From Silicimonas algicola (GTDB lineage Bacteria; Pseudomonadota; Alphaproteobacteria; Rhodobacterales; Rhodobacteraceae), in contig NZ_QGGV01000003.1 of the NCBI RefSeq assembly GCF_003148765.1, positions 244,171 through 308,170 of the forward strand: a stretch of DNA of 64,000 bases, written 5' to 3'. The notes beneath the pieces are model-generated. The model had not been told where the DNA came from and made no database searches. It saw only the letters and a list, made by a program, of their open reading frames with translations. Position 1 is the stretch's first letter; each line of letters starts with the position of its first letter. Made by a program: the position numbers and the translations under genes. Positions 28,081-39,329 of this stretch are shown here, piece after piece.

Positions 28081-30246
28081 ATGTCGGCGGACAAGACAGT
28101 CGCGGAGTCATGTCACGAGCTTGCATCCGCGTGGCAGGCTGGAACGTACGAATGGTGGCCATCTGCCGACCGCTTGAGCTGGTCGCCCGAGTTGATCCGC
28201 CTCTACGGCCTGAAGCAGGCCCCCACAGCGGAGGATGGGTTCTCGGCGCTCGTTCATCCAGAGGACCGGGTCCGGGTCGAGGGGGAAACCTCCACCTACC
28301 TCGGATCAGACCTCACGACGTACAGCCATAGTTTCCGGATCGTGAGGCCAGACGGCGCCGTACGCGTCATGCTGGATCGAGGCGTCATCGACAGGGACGC
28401 TGCCGGGAACGTCCGGGTCATTCGCGGACTCAACATCGACGTCACCGATCAAGCCCGCGCCGGCTTTTCGATGCAGCACGGCGCTGCGGCAGGCGTTGGC
28501 GGGCAGCCGGAGCAGGCCCACCTCGCGCCTCACGCCGTGCCGACGGGCGTCTTCGAATGGGACATCCGCGCGGACAAGGTCCAGCGCATCGCGAGCGATT
28601 ATCCGGGGATGCCGAAAACCGAAGGAGCGCCCGAGACGTTCGAACATGTGGCCAAGGCCGTTCATCCCGCCGACCGCGAGGCATTTCGGGCCGCCGTCAC
28701 GGCCGCGCTGACGTCCCCCGACGGCAAATACTGGTCGAGACATCGCTACGCCGGTCCCAAAGGAGCAGAGTGCTGGTTCGTCGAGAACGGGCGTGTCGAA
28801 TTCGATACCGATCGTACGCCCATTCGCATGATCGGCTTTGCCCACGCCATTCCCGAGCAAGAGCACCCGGGACAGGAGCCGACCGACGCCGACGCCGTCC
28901 TGGCGGCGCTGTTCGGCGGCGCACCCGTCGGCCTCGGGGTCTGGGACAGCGAGTTCAGGTTCCAGTACGTGAATCCCATGCTCGCAAGCATCAACGGCCT
29001 GCCTTCCGACGTTCACATCGGGCGTCGGCCGGACGAGCTCCTGCCGGATCTCGTGGATTTCGAGAGGCTCTACCGCCGATGGGGCGAAATCCTCGAGACA
29101 GGATAGCCTTGGCACGGGGTCGAGATCAGCGGAGAGACGCCAGCGGAACCGGGACGCCTGCGCCATTGGGAAGAGCACTTCTTCCCGGTGCGCGTCGACG
29201 GCCGGAATGTTGGCGTAGCGGCTGTCGTGCAGGAGACGACGCAGCGCAAGGAGGCGGAGGAGAAACGCCGCGCGAGCGAAGCGCGCTATCGCACCCTGTT
29301 CGACGCCATCGACCAGGGCTTCTGCGTTCTCGAGCTTCGCCTCGACGCGCCGGACGGACGCATCGATTACCGGGTCGTGGAGGCGAACCCCGCCTTCTAC
29401 GACCGGACCGGGTTCCCCGAGGCCATTCTCGGCCAGTGGCTGCGCGAGGCGGCGCCGGACCTTGAGGACCATTGGTATGAAACCTACGGGCGCGTTGCGA
29501 GGACGGGCGAGCCGGTGCGCTTCGAGCAACGCTCGCAGATGCTGGGGCGGTGGTTCAACGTCTACGCCTTTCGGATCGACTCGCCGGAGGACCATCGCGT
29601 CGCCGTGCTGTTCAACGACATTTCCGACCGCAAGGATCAGGAAGAACTGAACCAACTGTTGATGCGCGAGGTCGATCACCGCTCCAAGAACATGCTGAGC
29701 CTCGTCCTGGCAATGGCACGGCACACGGCCTCGTCTGGCGCGGACGATTTCATGGAGCGGTTCAGAACACGCGTGCAGGCGCTGGCGGCCGCGCAGGACC
29801 TGCTGTTCCGGAACTCGCGGAAGACGGTGCAGCTCGCCGATCTCGCCCGGTCCCAGCTTGCGCATCTCGGCGATCTGATCGGCGAGCGTATCGAGGTCGA
29901 CGGGCCGCCCCTCGCGCTCACGCCCGATGCCACCCAGGCGCTGGGAATGGCGCTCCACGAACTCGCCACCAACGCAGCGAAGTACGGGGCGCTCTCGAAC
30001 GAGACCGGGCGCATCTCGATCCGCTGGACGTTGGAGGGGGATTCATCGACCGGCCGCAAGTTCACGCTGTCCTGGCTGGAGAGCGGCGGGCCGCCCGTCG
30101 CAAAGCCGGGACGGTCCGGTTTCGGTTCCACGGTGACAACCGGCATGGTTGAGAGAACCACAGGGGGGAAGGTGTCCGTCGATTTTGCGCCTGCCGGGCT
30201 TGCCTGGCGTCTTTCCTGCCGGGACGCGAAGGGTGTTGTCGGCTGA
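28081..30246 (+). pseudogene. PAS-HWE sensor histidine kinase interrupted by an in-frame amber codon
   Basis: One reading frame of about 720 codons, split by a single TAG at 29104 to 29106 (codon 342). Upstream are two PAS-like domains (YEWWPSADRLSWS; GVFEWDIRADKVQRI) and the start of a third; downstream the same frame continues with no frameshift (PWHGVEISGETPAEPG), another PAS domain (FDAIDQGFCVLELRLD), the HWE phospho-His box EVDHRSKNMLSLV, the ATP-binding HELATNAAKYGAL and the WTLEGD element. Related proteins would have a residue such as Gln at the stop, so one C-to-T change (CAG to TAG) explains it. The start has GAGGGGG upstream. The 3' part could also begin at a GTG at 29188. Confidence 0.8.
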
Positions 30247-30374
30247 TCGGCACGGGGCTCGGCGTCGACGCTGGTACGAGCAAGGGTCGCCTTTCCGTGG
30301 TCGTCGACGGTGCTCGCGTAAGGGAAGCAGGGCGCTGTCGGGCGGTCCCTGGCGCGAACCATCACAGCAAACGC

Positions 30375-30402
30375 AAAAGGCCGGGCGCTTGGCCCGGCCT
30401 TT
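30375..30402 (-). terminator. Intrinsic terminator of ilvC
   Basis: A perfect ten-base stem (GGCC-rich, AAGGCCGGGC with its complement) read on the minus strand and followed by TTTT, 20 bp after the ilvC stop. It is nearly symmetric, so it could also stop transcripts from the left. Confidence 0.85.
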
Positions 30403-30421
30403 CAAAATCCATGAAACCCGA

Positions 30422-31588
<1,167 letters not shown>

Positions 31589-31603
31589 TCAATGGAGGAC
31601 ACC

Positions 31604-32734
31604 ATGACAGCGCTGAGACAGGACATCGACCCGGACGGGCTTCTGGAATATTCGGTCGTCTTCACCGACCGCTCGCTCAACCACATGAGCGCGGCCTTCC
31701 AGGGCGTGATGCGCGACATCTCGTCGATGCTGCGCGAGGTCTACAACGCCGACGCGGTGGCGCTGGTCCCCGGCGGCGGCACCTACGCGATGGAGGCGGT
31801 CGCGCGGCAGTTGGCCGGCGGCGAGCGGGTCATGGTGATCCGGAACGGCTGGTTCTCGTACCGCTGGACGCAGATCTTCGAGGCGGGCGGCCTGCCGTCG
31901 GACGAAACCGTGATGATGGCGCGGCGCACGGGCAACGATCCGCGCTCGGCCTTTGCGCCCGCGCCCGTGGACGAGGTCGTGGCGCGGATCGCGGCCGAGA
32001 AGCCGGCGGTGGTCTTCGCGCCCCATGTCGAGACGGCTGCGGGGATGATCCTGCCCGACGACTATATCCGCAAGGTGTCGGACGCGGTCCATGCCGAGGG
32101 CGGGCTCTTCGTCCTCGACTGCATCGCCAGCGGCACGGTCTGGGTCGACATGAAGGCCTGCGGCGTCGACGTGCTGATCTCGGCGCCCCAGAAGGGCTGG
32201 TCGGCCTCGCCGTCCGCAGGTCTGGTCATGCTGTCCGAGGCGGCGGTCGCGCGGGTCAAGGAGCGGACCTCGTCGTCCTTCGCCATCGACCTCAAGAAGT
32301 GGTTGTCGATCATGGAGGCCTACGAGGCGGGCGGCCACGCCTATCACGCGACGATGCCCACGGACGCGCTCAAGGGCTTCCGCGACACGATGGTCGAGAC
32401 GAAGGCGATCGGGTTCGAAAAGCTCGCCCAAGCGCAGTGGGAGCAGGGCCGCAAGGTGCGCGCGATGCTCGAGGCGCGGGGCTTCCAGTCGGTGGCGGCC
32501 GAGGGCTTCCAGGCGCCGGGCGTCGTGGTGTCCTATACCGACGATCCGGCGATCCAGACCGGGAAGGTCTTCGCCGCCGAGGGCGCTCAGATCGCGGCCG
32601 GCGTGCCGCTGATGGTGGGCGAGGGCGAGGACTACCGCAGTTTCCGCATCGGGCTCTTCGGGCTCGACAAGCTTCTGGACGTGGACGCAAGCGTTGCGCG
32701 GCTGGAAGGTGTCCTGGACCGCGCCCTAGGGTGA
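31604..32734 (+). CDS. Class V aminotransferase (alanine-glyoxylate transaminase-like)
   Basis: A 376-residue PLP enzyme of the serine/alanine-glyoxylate aminotransferase group. Landmarks are VPGGGTYAMEAVARQ, HVETAAGMI, the DCIASGTVWVDMKACGVDVL strand region in parts, and the PLP lysine in SAPQKGWSASPSAGL. C-terminal FRIGLFGLDKLLDV matches the family. The donor/acceptor pair cannot be read from sequence. The ATG at 31604 has GGAGG five bases upstream; it is divergent from ilvC. Confidence 0.88.
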   Translation: MTALRQDIDPDGLLEYSVVFTDRSLNHMSAAFQGVMRDISSMLREVYNADAVALVPGGGTYAMEAVARQLAGGERVMVIRNGWFSYRWTQIFEAGGLPSDETVMMARRTGNDPRSAFAPAPVDEVVARIAAEKPAVVFAPHVETAAGMILPDDYIRKVSDAVHAEGGLFVLDCIASGTVWVDMKACGVDVLISAPQKGWSASPSAGLVMLSEAAVARVKERTSSSFAIDLKKWLSIMEAYEAGGHAYHATMPTDALKGFRDTMVETKAIGFEKLAQAQWEQGRKVRAMLEARGFQSVAAEGFQAPGVVVSYTDDPAIQTGKVFAAEGAQIAAGVPLMVGEGEDYRSFRIGLFGLDKLLDVDASVARLEGVLDRALG

Positions 32735-32789
32735 ACGCCGACCCGGCGTGGGCCGGGTCATTTGCGTATTTGAGGCAAGATGAAGGACG

Positions 32790-33989
32790 TCAGCCACCCA
32801 TGCCCGCCCGCATCACGGCGTGGCGGAGGGGAGCGGCGTCGTGGATGAGGGCGAGGCCCAGGGACCGCAGCGTCTGAAGCGGCGGGGCGTCGGAGCGGCA
32901 AAGGCGGTTGTAGAGGTCGATGATGCGGGCGCGGGCCGCGATGTCGCGGGCGCGTGTCCGGGCGTAGGCGTCGAGCATCGCGTCGGAACCGAGGTCGGAG
33001 GGGTCCGCGCGGGTCAGGTCGAGGAGCGTGCGCACGTCCTGGAGCGAGGTGTTGAGGCCCTGCGCGCCTATGGGCGGCAGGACGTGCGCGGCCTCGGCGA
33101 TGACGGCGACGCGGCGGGCGGTGAGCGCGGTGGCGCGTTGCGTGACCACGGGCCAGAGGGCGCGGGCGGTGACGGGCGTGAGCGGGCCGAGGACGCCGCA
33201 GGAGCGCACGGTGGCGGCCGCCCCGAAGGCGTCGTCGTCCAGCGCATGCAGCCGCAGCGCCTCGGCGCCGTCGTTCATCCAGACCACGGCCGAGGCGGGC
33301 CTTCCCTCATGGTCCGGCAGCGGCACGAGAACGAAGGCGCCGCCCGACAGGTAGAGTTCGGTCGAGACGTTTTCATGCGGCTTTTCGTGCGTGACGGCGA
33401 AGGCGAGCGCCTTCTGGCCGTAGCGCGTCGTCTCGACACCGATGCCCGCCGCCTCGCGCAACGGTGAGGCGCGTCCGTCCGCGGCGATGGCGAGGCGGGC
33501 CTTGAGGCGCGCGCCGTCACTCAACGTGACGAGCGCCTCGCGGTCGCGGGTGAGGATGGAGGCGAAGCCGGCGCCGAGACGGAGGTCGATGGCGGGGTGG
33601 CACGCCGCACGCTCGGTCAGGACGCGGCGCGTGAGCCAGTTGGGCAGGTTCCACCCGAAGGCGGGCTGGCCCAGGTCGGCCGAGGTGAAGGCGCGCTCGG
33701 TGCGGATGGCAGGCGGGTCGCCCGCGCAGTCCGCGACGCGCAGCGTCGCGAGTGGTATCGCGTCGGCGTCGAGCGGTCCCCAGGCTCCGATCTCGTCGAG
33801 AAGGGCGCGGGCCGGGGCGAGGAATGCGGTCGAGCGAAGGTCAGCCGTCGGATCGGCGGTGCCGGACGGCGGGGGCGTGGGATCGGCGAGCACGACCGAA
33901 AACCCGGCGTACGCGAAGCCCAGGGCAGCGGCTAGGCCGGCAAGGCCCGCGCCGGAGATGAAGATGTCCGTCTGCTGTGCCGCGGTCAT
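32790..33989 (-). CDS. UbiH/UbiF/COQ6-type FAD monooxygenase
   Basis: A 399-residue flavoprotein hydroxylase, probably acting in ubiquinone ring hydroxylation. The N-terminal FAD motif is ISGAGLAGLAAALGFAYAG, the middle DG motif appears as AIAADGRASPLREAAGI, and the second FAD site reads AVIAEAAHVLPPIGAQGLN. In most relatives the last motif starts with GDAAH; here it is EAAH, which may weaken ribityl contact. Which ring position it acts on cannot be told. Confidence 0.88.
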   Translation of the reverse strand: MTAAQQTDIFISGAGLAGLAAALGFAYAGFSVVLADPTPPPSGTADPTADLRSTAFLAPARALLDEIGAWGPLDADAIPLATLRVADCAGDPPAIRTERAFTSADLGQPAFGWNLPNWLTRRVLTERAACHPAIDLRLGAGFASILTRDREALVTLSDGARLKARLAIAADGRASPLREAAGIGVETTRYGQKALAFAVTHEKPHENVSTELYLSGGAFVLVPLPDHEGRPASAVVWMNDGAEALRLHALDDDAFGAAATVRSCGVLGPLTPVTARALWPVVTQRATALTARRVAVIAEAAHVLPPIGAQGLNTSLQDVRTLLDLTRADPSDLGSDAMLDAYARTRARDIAARARIIDLYNRLCRSDAPPLQTLRSLGLALIHDAAPLRHAVMRAGMGG

Positions 33990-34038
33990 GGCGTGGAGGT
34001 TAGCGCGCGTGGAAGGCCCGGAAAGGCGGCGCGGTGTC

Positions 34039-34683
34039 TCATGCGAGGGCCGCGAGGAAAGCCGCCAGATCGGCGGTGTGGTGGTGGATATGCGAGGCGG
34101 GCGCGGGCAGGGGGGCGACGTGGACGGTCATCATGCCGAGCCCGTGCGGCTCGGCCAGGTTGCGCGGATCGTCCTCGAACATCGCCGCGCGGGACGGCAC
34201 GAAACCGTCGAGCGCGATGATGGCGTCGAAGGCCGCGCGTTCGGGCTTCGGAAGGAAGCCCGCGTGCTCGACCCCGTAGACGGCGTCGAAGAGAGGCGCG
34301 AGGCCTCGGGCAGCGAGGACGCGGCGGGCATAGGGTTCGGAGCCGTTCGTGTAGACGATCTTGCGCCCCGGCAGCCGCGAGATGGCCTCGACGAGGGCTG
34401 CGTCCGACACGAGGTGGTCGAGCGTGATGTCGTGGACATCCTCGAGGTAGGGCGCTGGATCGACGCCGTGTTCGCGCATCAGGCCGGCCAGCGTCGTGCC
34501 GTAGCGCGCCCAGTAGTCGGTGCGCACGCGGTTGGCCTCCGCCTCGTCGACGCCCAGGACGCGCGCGACCCAGGCGGTCATGCGGACCTCGATCTGGTCG
34601 AAGAGCCGCGCCTCGGGCGGGTAGAGGGTGTTGTCGAGGTCGAAGACCCAGGTCTCGACATGGGAAAAGGCGTCGCGGGACAT
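34039..34683 (-). CDS. HAD hydrolase, pyrimidine 5'-nucleotidase type
   Basis: A 214-residue haloacid dehalogenase-type phosphatase. Motif I is WVFDLDNTLYPP with the nucleophile and acid Asp pair, motif II is VYTNGS, the lysine lies in FLPKPE, and motif IV is MFEDDPRNL. The pattern matches the Phm8/SDT1-like nucleotidase group. The ATG at 34683 is the natural N-terminus; the longer frame adds 41 residues without similarity. It is divergent from the GntR regulator. Confidence 0.88.
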   Translation of the reverse strand: MSRDAFSHVETWVFDLDNTLYPPEARLFDQIEVRMTAWVARVLGVDEAEANRVRTDYWARYGTTLAGLMREHGVDPAPYLEDVHDITLDHLVSDAALVEAISRLPGRKIVYTNGSEPYARRVLAARGLAPLFDAVYGVEHAGFLPKPERAAFDAIIALDGFVPSRAAMFEDDPRNLAEPHGLGMMTVHVAPLPAPASHIHHHTADLAAFLAALA

Positions 34684-34804
34684 GGGCCGGGTGTAGCGCG
34701 GGCGCGTGGGCGAGGGAACCTGCGGTTTTCGTCGCGCGCAGGCCGCCCCGAGGTTGCCACGGGCCGCGCCTGTCCCGTAACGTCCGCCCGTCGGAGGAGA
34801 CGGC

Positions 34805-35476
34805 ATGACATCAGATACCCGCGCGGGCCAGACTGACGCCTACCAGATGATCCTGAACGCGATCGACGGGGGCACCTATCGTCCCGGCGACCGTCTGGTG
34901 GAAAGCGAACTCGCGGACCGCTTCGGCGTGTCGCGGACGCCCATTCGCGAGGCGTTGCAGCGGCTCGAGACGCAATCGCTTTTGGCACGGGACGGGCGGT
35001 CGCTGGTGGTGGCCTCGCTCGACCACAACCAGATGGCCGAACTCTATGTCGTGCGCTCCGAGCTCGAGGCGCTGTCGGCGCGACTGGCGGCGCGGCACGC
35101 GACGGCCGAGGAGGTGAACCTTCTGCGCGAGATGGTGGCCGAGGACCGCGAGAGGGTCAGCGATCCGGCGGCGTTGGCGCGAACCAACCGGCGCTTTCAC
35201 CGGCAGGTGCATCTGGCCAGCCACAACCGTTATCTCGTCCAGCAGCTCGACCTCGTCTATCGGTCGATGGCGCTGATGGCGACGACGTCGCTTTCGGCGA
35301 AGGGGCGCAGCCAGGTCGCGATGGACGAACACGCGGCCATCGTCGACGCCATCGCGCGGGGTGACGGCGACGCGGCCTACGAGGTGTTGAAGGGCCACAT
35401 CAGCCGGGCCTTCGAGGCGCGGCTGCGGCAGGACGCCGACGAGGCGGCGAAGCGGGACGACCCGATGCATGAGTAG
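34805..35476 (+). CDS. GntR family regulator with FCD domain
   Basis: A 223-residue transcription factor. The winged-helix domain covers about 10 to 75 (YRPGDRLVESELADRFGVSRTPIREALQRL), and the C-terminal all-helical FCD ligand domain carries metal-binding histidines (NRRFHRQVHLASHN, DEHAAIVDAI, LKGHISRAF). Target and ligand unknown; FCD members often bind small carboxylic acids. A strong GGAGGAGA site precedes the ATG. Confidence 0.92.
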   Translation: MTSDTRAGQTDAYQMILNAIDGGTYRPGDRLVESELADRFGVSRTPIREALQRLETQSLLARDGRSLVVASLDHNQMAELYVVRSELEALSARLAARHATAEEVNLLREMVAEDRERVSDPAALARTNRRFHRQVHLASHNRYLVQQLDLVYRSMALMATTSLSAKGRSQVAMDEHAAIVDAIARGDGDAAYEVLKGHISRAFEARLRQDADEAAKRDDPMHE

Positions 35477-35493
35477 GGTGTGGCTGGCCTTCG

Positions 35494-37269
35494 CTACAGG
35501 TGAGCCTGAGACGCAGGCCGGCTGCGGTTAACGGTCAGCCCGTGCTGCGTCTTGTCCCAGTAGAACGGCCGCGTGACCAGCTCGGCCATGCCCTTCCACG
35601 AGGCCAGCGCGGCCAGCGGGAAATAGAGGTGCATGAGCGGCACCCACTTTATCAGCCATGACCCGCGCGGTGTCGCCACAGAGGCTGCGAGGATCGCCAT
35701 GGTCGCGACCTCGCAGAAGAAGAACAGCGCGGCGAGGGCGGGCACGACGCCCGGCGGTGCGACGTGCGTCAGCGGGTGCGGCAGCCCGAAGACGATCAGC
35801 CAGAACGACCACAGCACGGGCGCCAGCACGAATTGGCTGAGCGTGCCGAGAAACAGGATCTGCACGCCGATGAAACGGAGCGGTCCGAGATCGCCGAGAA
35901 GCCGCAGGGGGTCGCGCATGTGGACGGCCCAGGTGACCCAATAGCCCTTGATCCACCGCGACCTCTGCCTGATCCAGGCCGGGACCGAGGCGGTCGCCTC
36001 CTCCTCGGTCACCGTGGGCACGAAGGCGCAGCGGAAGCCGTGGCGGGCGAGGCGGAGGCCCAGGTCGGCATCTTCGGTCACGTTCTGCGCGTCCCACCTG
36101 CCCAAGGACTCGAGCGCCGCGCGGCGGAAGAAGACGGTCGTGCCGCCCAGGGGAATGACGAACCCTAGGCGGACGAGGCCGGGCAGCACGAGGCGGAACC
36201 AGGCGGCATAGTCGATGGTGAAGCAGCGCGTCAGCCAGCTTTGTCTGGGGTTGTAGAAGTCGAGCACGCCCTGGAGACAGGCCACCTCGGGTCCGGCGCG
36301 CGAAAAGGCCTGGGCGATCTTCAGAAGCTGGTCGCGGGCAGGCCGATCCTCGGCGTCGTAGATGCCCACGATGTCGCCTTGAGTGAAGTCGAAGGCATAG
36401 TTCATCGCGCGGGGCTTGGTGCGGCAGGCGCCGTCAGGGACGCGGACGACCCGCATGAAGGGCGGCAGGCTCGCTGCGTCGAGAGCGTCTGCGGTCGCGG
36501 TATCGGACGCCTCGAGGATCAGGCAAACCTCCATCCGGTGGCGGGGATAGGCGAGCCGCCCGAGACGTTCGACGAGGCGCGAAGCGATCTCGGTCTCGCG
36601 GTAGAGCGGCACGAGAAGCGAGATGCGCGGCAGCGGGCCAAGCGGGGGATCAGGGCGCCGGCTGGTCCAGGTCCGCGCCATGCGGCGTGCGTGCCGGAAC
36701 TCGACAAGTGCGCCAAGGCTGCGGAGAAGCGTGACCGAGACGAGGGTCAGCGCCGTCCAGGCCGCCAGCGCCAGGACGGCGGCGCGCGGCCAGGCGAGGG
36801 TCACGGCAAGGCCGAGGGACGCGACGAGAACGGCGATGGCGCCGGTGCGGGCGCCCGACCAGCCGCGGCAGCTTTCCCGGGCGGGCGTGCGCGTCTCGGC
36901 GCGGCGGGCGAGGTAGGGCGCGCGCAACCGCTCGATCTCGGCCAGGATGTCGCGTTCGGCTTTCCGCCGGAACACGACGGGGCCGAGGCGCGCGGTCAGC
37001 CCCGGCTCGAGCCGCGTGAAGACGTCGATGTCGGTGCAGGCGACGGGCGTGACCCAGCCGGCGCGCTCCATCGGCAGAACGCGCTGCGACAGGGCGGTCT
37101 CGAGCCCGATCCGGTCGAGCGCGCGGGCGTCGGCGCGACCGGCGGACGACGGGCCTGGCGCGCGGTCGAAGTCAGCGCGCGACGAGGGCGGCAGGCGAAG
37201 CGGGGTCTTGGGGCGCAGGGACGACAAGGGGGCACGGCACCGAAGGCGGAGATCTGTTGCCGCCTCCAT
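35494..37269 (-). CDS. Family 2 glycosyltransferase, membrane-bound
   Basis: A 591-residue protein. An N-terminal region of about 130 residues (TPVACTDIDVFTRLEPGL resembles a GspE N-terminal-like segment) precedes two membrane helices (about 140 to 190), then a GT-A catalytic domain with ISLLVPLYRE, YDAEDRPARD, NVTEDADLGLRLARHG and QRSRWIKGYW (the QxxRW motif of processive enzymes), and four or five C-terminal helices. It likely makes an exported beta-linked polysaccharide or glycan; the product is unknown. Confidence 0.88.
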   Translation of the reverse strand: MEAATDLRLRCRAPLSSLRPKTPLRLPPSSRADFDRAPGPSSAGRADARALDRIGLETALSQRVLPMERAGWVTPVACTDIDVFTRLEPGLTARLGPVVFRRKAERDILAEIERLRAPYLARRAETRTPARESCRGWSGARTGAIAVLVASLGLAVTLAWPRAAVLALAAWTALTLVSVTLLRSLGALVEFRHARRMARTWTSRRPDPPLGPLPRISLLVPLYRETEIASRLVERLGRLAYPRHRMEVCLILEASDTATADALDAASLPPFMRVVRVPDGACRTKPRAMNYAFDFTQGDIVGIYDAEDRPARDQLLKIAQAFSRAGPEVACLQGVLDFYNPRQSWLTRCFTIDYAAWFRLVLPGLVRLGFVIPLGGTTVFFRRAALESLGRWDAQNVTEDADLGLRLARHGFRCAFVPTVTEEEATASVPAWIRQRSRWIKGYWVTWAVHMRDPLRLLGDLGPLRFIGVQILFLGTLSQFVLAPVLWSFWLIVFGLPHPLTHVAPPGVVPALAALFFFCEVATMAILAASVATPRGSWLIKWVPLMHLYFPLAALASWKGMAELVTRPFYWDKTQHGLTVNRSRPASQAHL

Positions 37270-37292
37270 CGCACCTCGTGGTTAAGCCGGAC

Positions 37293-38462
37293 TTAAGACG
37301 CGCGCGCCGCCGCCGTGTCGTCCATCGCGCGGGCGAAACGTTCGAACAGGTACTGCGAGTCGGCGGGGCCGGGGCTGGCCTCGGGGTGGTACTGGACCGA
37401 GAAGACGGGCCGGTCGGTCATGCGTATGCCGCAGTTCGAGCCGTCGAAGAGCGAGACATGCGTTTCCTTCACGCCCGTGGGAAGGGTCTGGCTGTCGACG
37501 GTGAAACCGTGGTTCATCGAGGTGATCTCGACCTTGCCGGTCTCGAGGTCCTTCACCGGATGGTTCGCGCCGTGGTGGCCGTGGTTCATCTTGATCGTCT
37601 TCGCGCCAAGTGCGAGCGCCAGCATCTGGTGGCCGAGGCAGATGCCGAAGACGGGGATGCGGCTGTCGTCGAGCACGCCCTTGATCATCGGCACGGCATA
37701 GGCGCCCGTCGCCGCCGGGTCACCCGGACCGTTCGACAGGAACAGGCCGTCGGGGTTCTGCGCGAGCACATCCTCGGCGGTGGCGGTCGCTGGCAGCACG
37801 GTGACGTCGCAGCCGACGCTGGCGAGGCTGCGCAGGATGTTGCGCTTGGCGCCATAGTCTATGGCCACGACCTTGAACCTGGGATCGGTCAGGCGGCCGA
37901 AGCCCTCGGGCCAGGCCCACCGCGTCTCGTCCCACCGATACGACTGCGCGCAGGTCACGTCGCGGGCGAGGTCGAGGCCCACGAGACCGGGGAAGGCGCG
38001 GGCCTGGGCGACCAGCGCCTCGATGTCGAAGTTGCCGTCCGGGTCGTGCGACAGGGCGACGTGCGGCGCGCCCTGGTGGCGGATCGCGCGGGTCAGGCGG
38101 CGGGTGTCGATGCCCCCCATGCCGATCCGGCCCCTGCGGGACAGCCATGAAGACAGCGTCTCGGTCGCACGCCAGTTCGAAGGTTCGGTCGGGTCCCATT
38201 TGACGATCAGGCCTTCGGCGACCGGATCGGCGGTCTCGTCGTCTTCGGGGTTCACGCCCACGTTGCCGATGTGGGGAAAGGTGAAGGTCACGATCTGGCC
38301 CGCGTAGGAGGGGTCCGTCATGATCTCCTGATAGCCGGTCATCGAGGTGTTGAAGCAAAGCTCGGCGACCCTGGTGCCCGTCGCGCCGAAGCCCTGGCCG
38401 AAAAAGATCGTCCCGTCCGCCAGAGCCAGGCACGCGGTCGGTTTCGTCGTGGCGTCTGTCAT
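37293..38462 (-). CDS. carA: Carbamoyl-phosphate synthase small subunit
   Basis: The glutaminase subunit supplying ammonia to CarB for carbamoyl phosphate, used in arginine and pyrimidine synthesis. The 389-residue protein has FNTSMTGYQEIMTDPSY (N-terminal domain, in part), the nucleophile elbow FGICLGHQML, and the catalytic HPEASPGP triad region. The ATG at 38462 is preferred to the one five codons earlier. The carB gene is not in this window. Confidence 0.97.
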   Translation of the reverse strand: MTDATTKPTACLALADGTIFFGQGFGATGTRVAELCFNTSMTGYQEIMTDPSYAGQIVTFTFPHIGNVGVNPEDDETADPVAEGLIVKWDPTEPSNWRATETLSSWLSRRGRIGMGGIDTRRLTRAIRHQGAPHVALSHDPDGNFDIEALVAQARAFPGLVGLDLARDVTCAQSYRWDETRWAWPEGFGRLTDPRFKVVAIDYGAKRNILRSLASVGCDVTVLPATATAEDVLAQNPDGLFLSNGPGDPAATGAYAVPMIKGVLDDSRIPVFGICLGHQMLALALGAKTIKMNHGHHGANHPVKDLETGKVEITSMNHGFTVDSQTLPTGVKETHVSLFDGSNCGIRMTDRPVFSVQYHPEASPGPADSQYLFERFARAMDDTAAARAS

Positions 38463-38612
38463 GGCTCGGGCCCCCAAGGCGATGTATCGGTAAACGGCCC
38501 GGACCTATGGCGGGACGGTCGCGAGGTCAAGGGCGGGGCGTGGATCGCCATCCCGATCCCCGCCGCGTTCCGGCCATCCCGAAGCCTCTTTTCATTGTCA
38601 TTCTTGCCCGTC

Positions 38613-39227
38613 ATGTGGCGCCCGTTCCTTCGCCTGAGGCTTTTCGCGCTTCTTTTCGAGACGGCGGGGCCTCCTCCGCTGCACCGCCTGGTGCAGTCCG
38701 GCGCGGCCTTGGCGGTCTGGACCGGGCTGTCGCGCATTCCGGGCATGGCAGAGACGACGGTCTTCGTCGCGACCGTACTGACAGCCCTCGCCATCGGTCA
38801 CGCCGCGAATGCGCGCACTCTTCCCGAGAAGGTGGGGCACGAGGCGACGGCGCTGTCTCTGATCGTGTTTTTCTGTTTGATCGCAGTTATTTATGGGATC
38901 ATCCTCTTGTCGCCTGATCCCGTCTGGGTGCAACACCTTTTCACGATCGTTCCGGCGCTCTTCGCACTCGGCTGTTTCCTCGACATCGTTTCCCGGACCG
39001 AGGGTTTCGGCCGCGACTGGTGGCCTGACGACGCCATGAACAAGGCCCGCCCGATGCTGACGCGCGCCTTTCTCCTGAAGCATTTGTCGATGGCGGTCCT
39101 GAACGCGACGCTGGTCGCTTCGGTCTCGCTCGACGCGTGGGTCATGTGGTTCGCGGTCTTGCCGCTGGTGAACCACTACCTGACCGCAGGGTTGACGACG
39201 ACCGTCCTTCTTGACGCCGGGGAATAG
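38613..39227 (+). CDS. Hypothetical multi-pass membrane protein
   Basis: A 204-residue protein with about five hydrophobic helices (TTVFVATVLTALAIGHA, ALSLIVFFCLIAVIYGIILL, LFTIVPALFALGCFLDIV, AVLNATLVASVSLDAWVMWF and a C-terminal one). I do not recognise the family. No clear ribosome binding site is seen before the ATG at 38613, so the start could lie elsewhere. It is divergent from carA and followed by the YqeY-like gene. Confidence 0.6.
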   Translation: MWRPFLRLRLFALLFETAGPPPLHRLVQSGAALAVWTGLSRIPGMAETTVFVATVLTALAIGHAANARTLPEKVGHEATALSLIVFFCLIAVIYGIILLSPDPVWVQHLFTIVPALFALGCFLDIVSRTEGFGRDWWPDDAMNKARPMLTRAFLLKHLSMAVLNATLVASVSLDAWVMWFAVLPLVNHYLTAGLTTTVLLDAGE

Positions 39228-39329
39228 CGGCAAAGCCTGATTTTTCAGCTGGTTAGGCGTTTCAGTCGCAGTTGCGGCGGGTCTGGTTAAGAGATAAGGT
39301 CCCGAGTCTCGGCAAGCCATGAGGGACAG

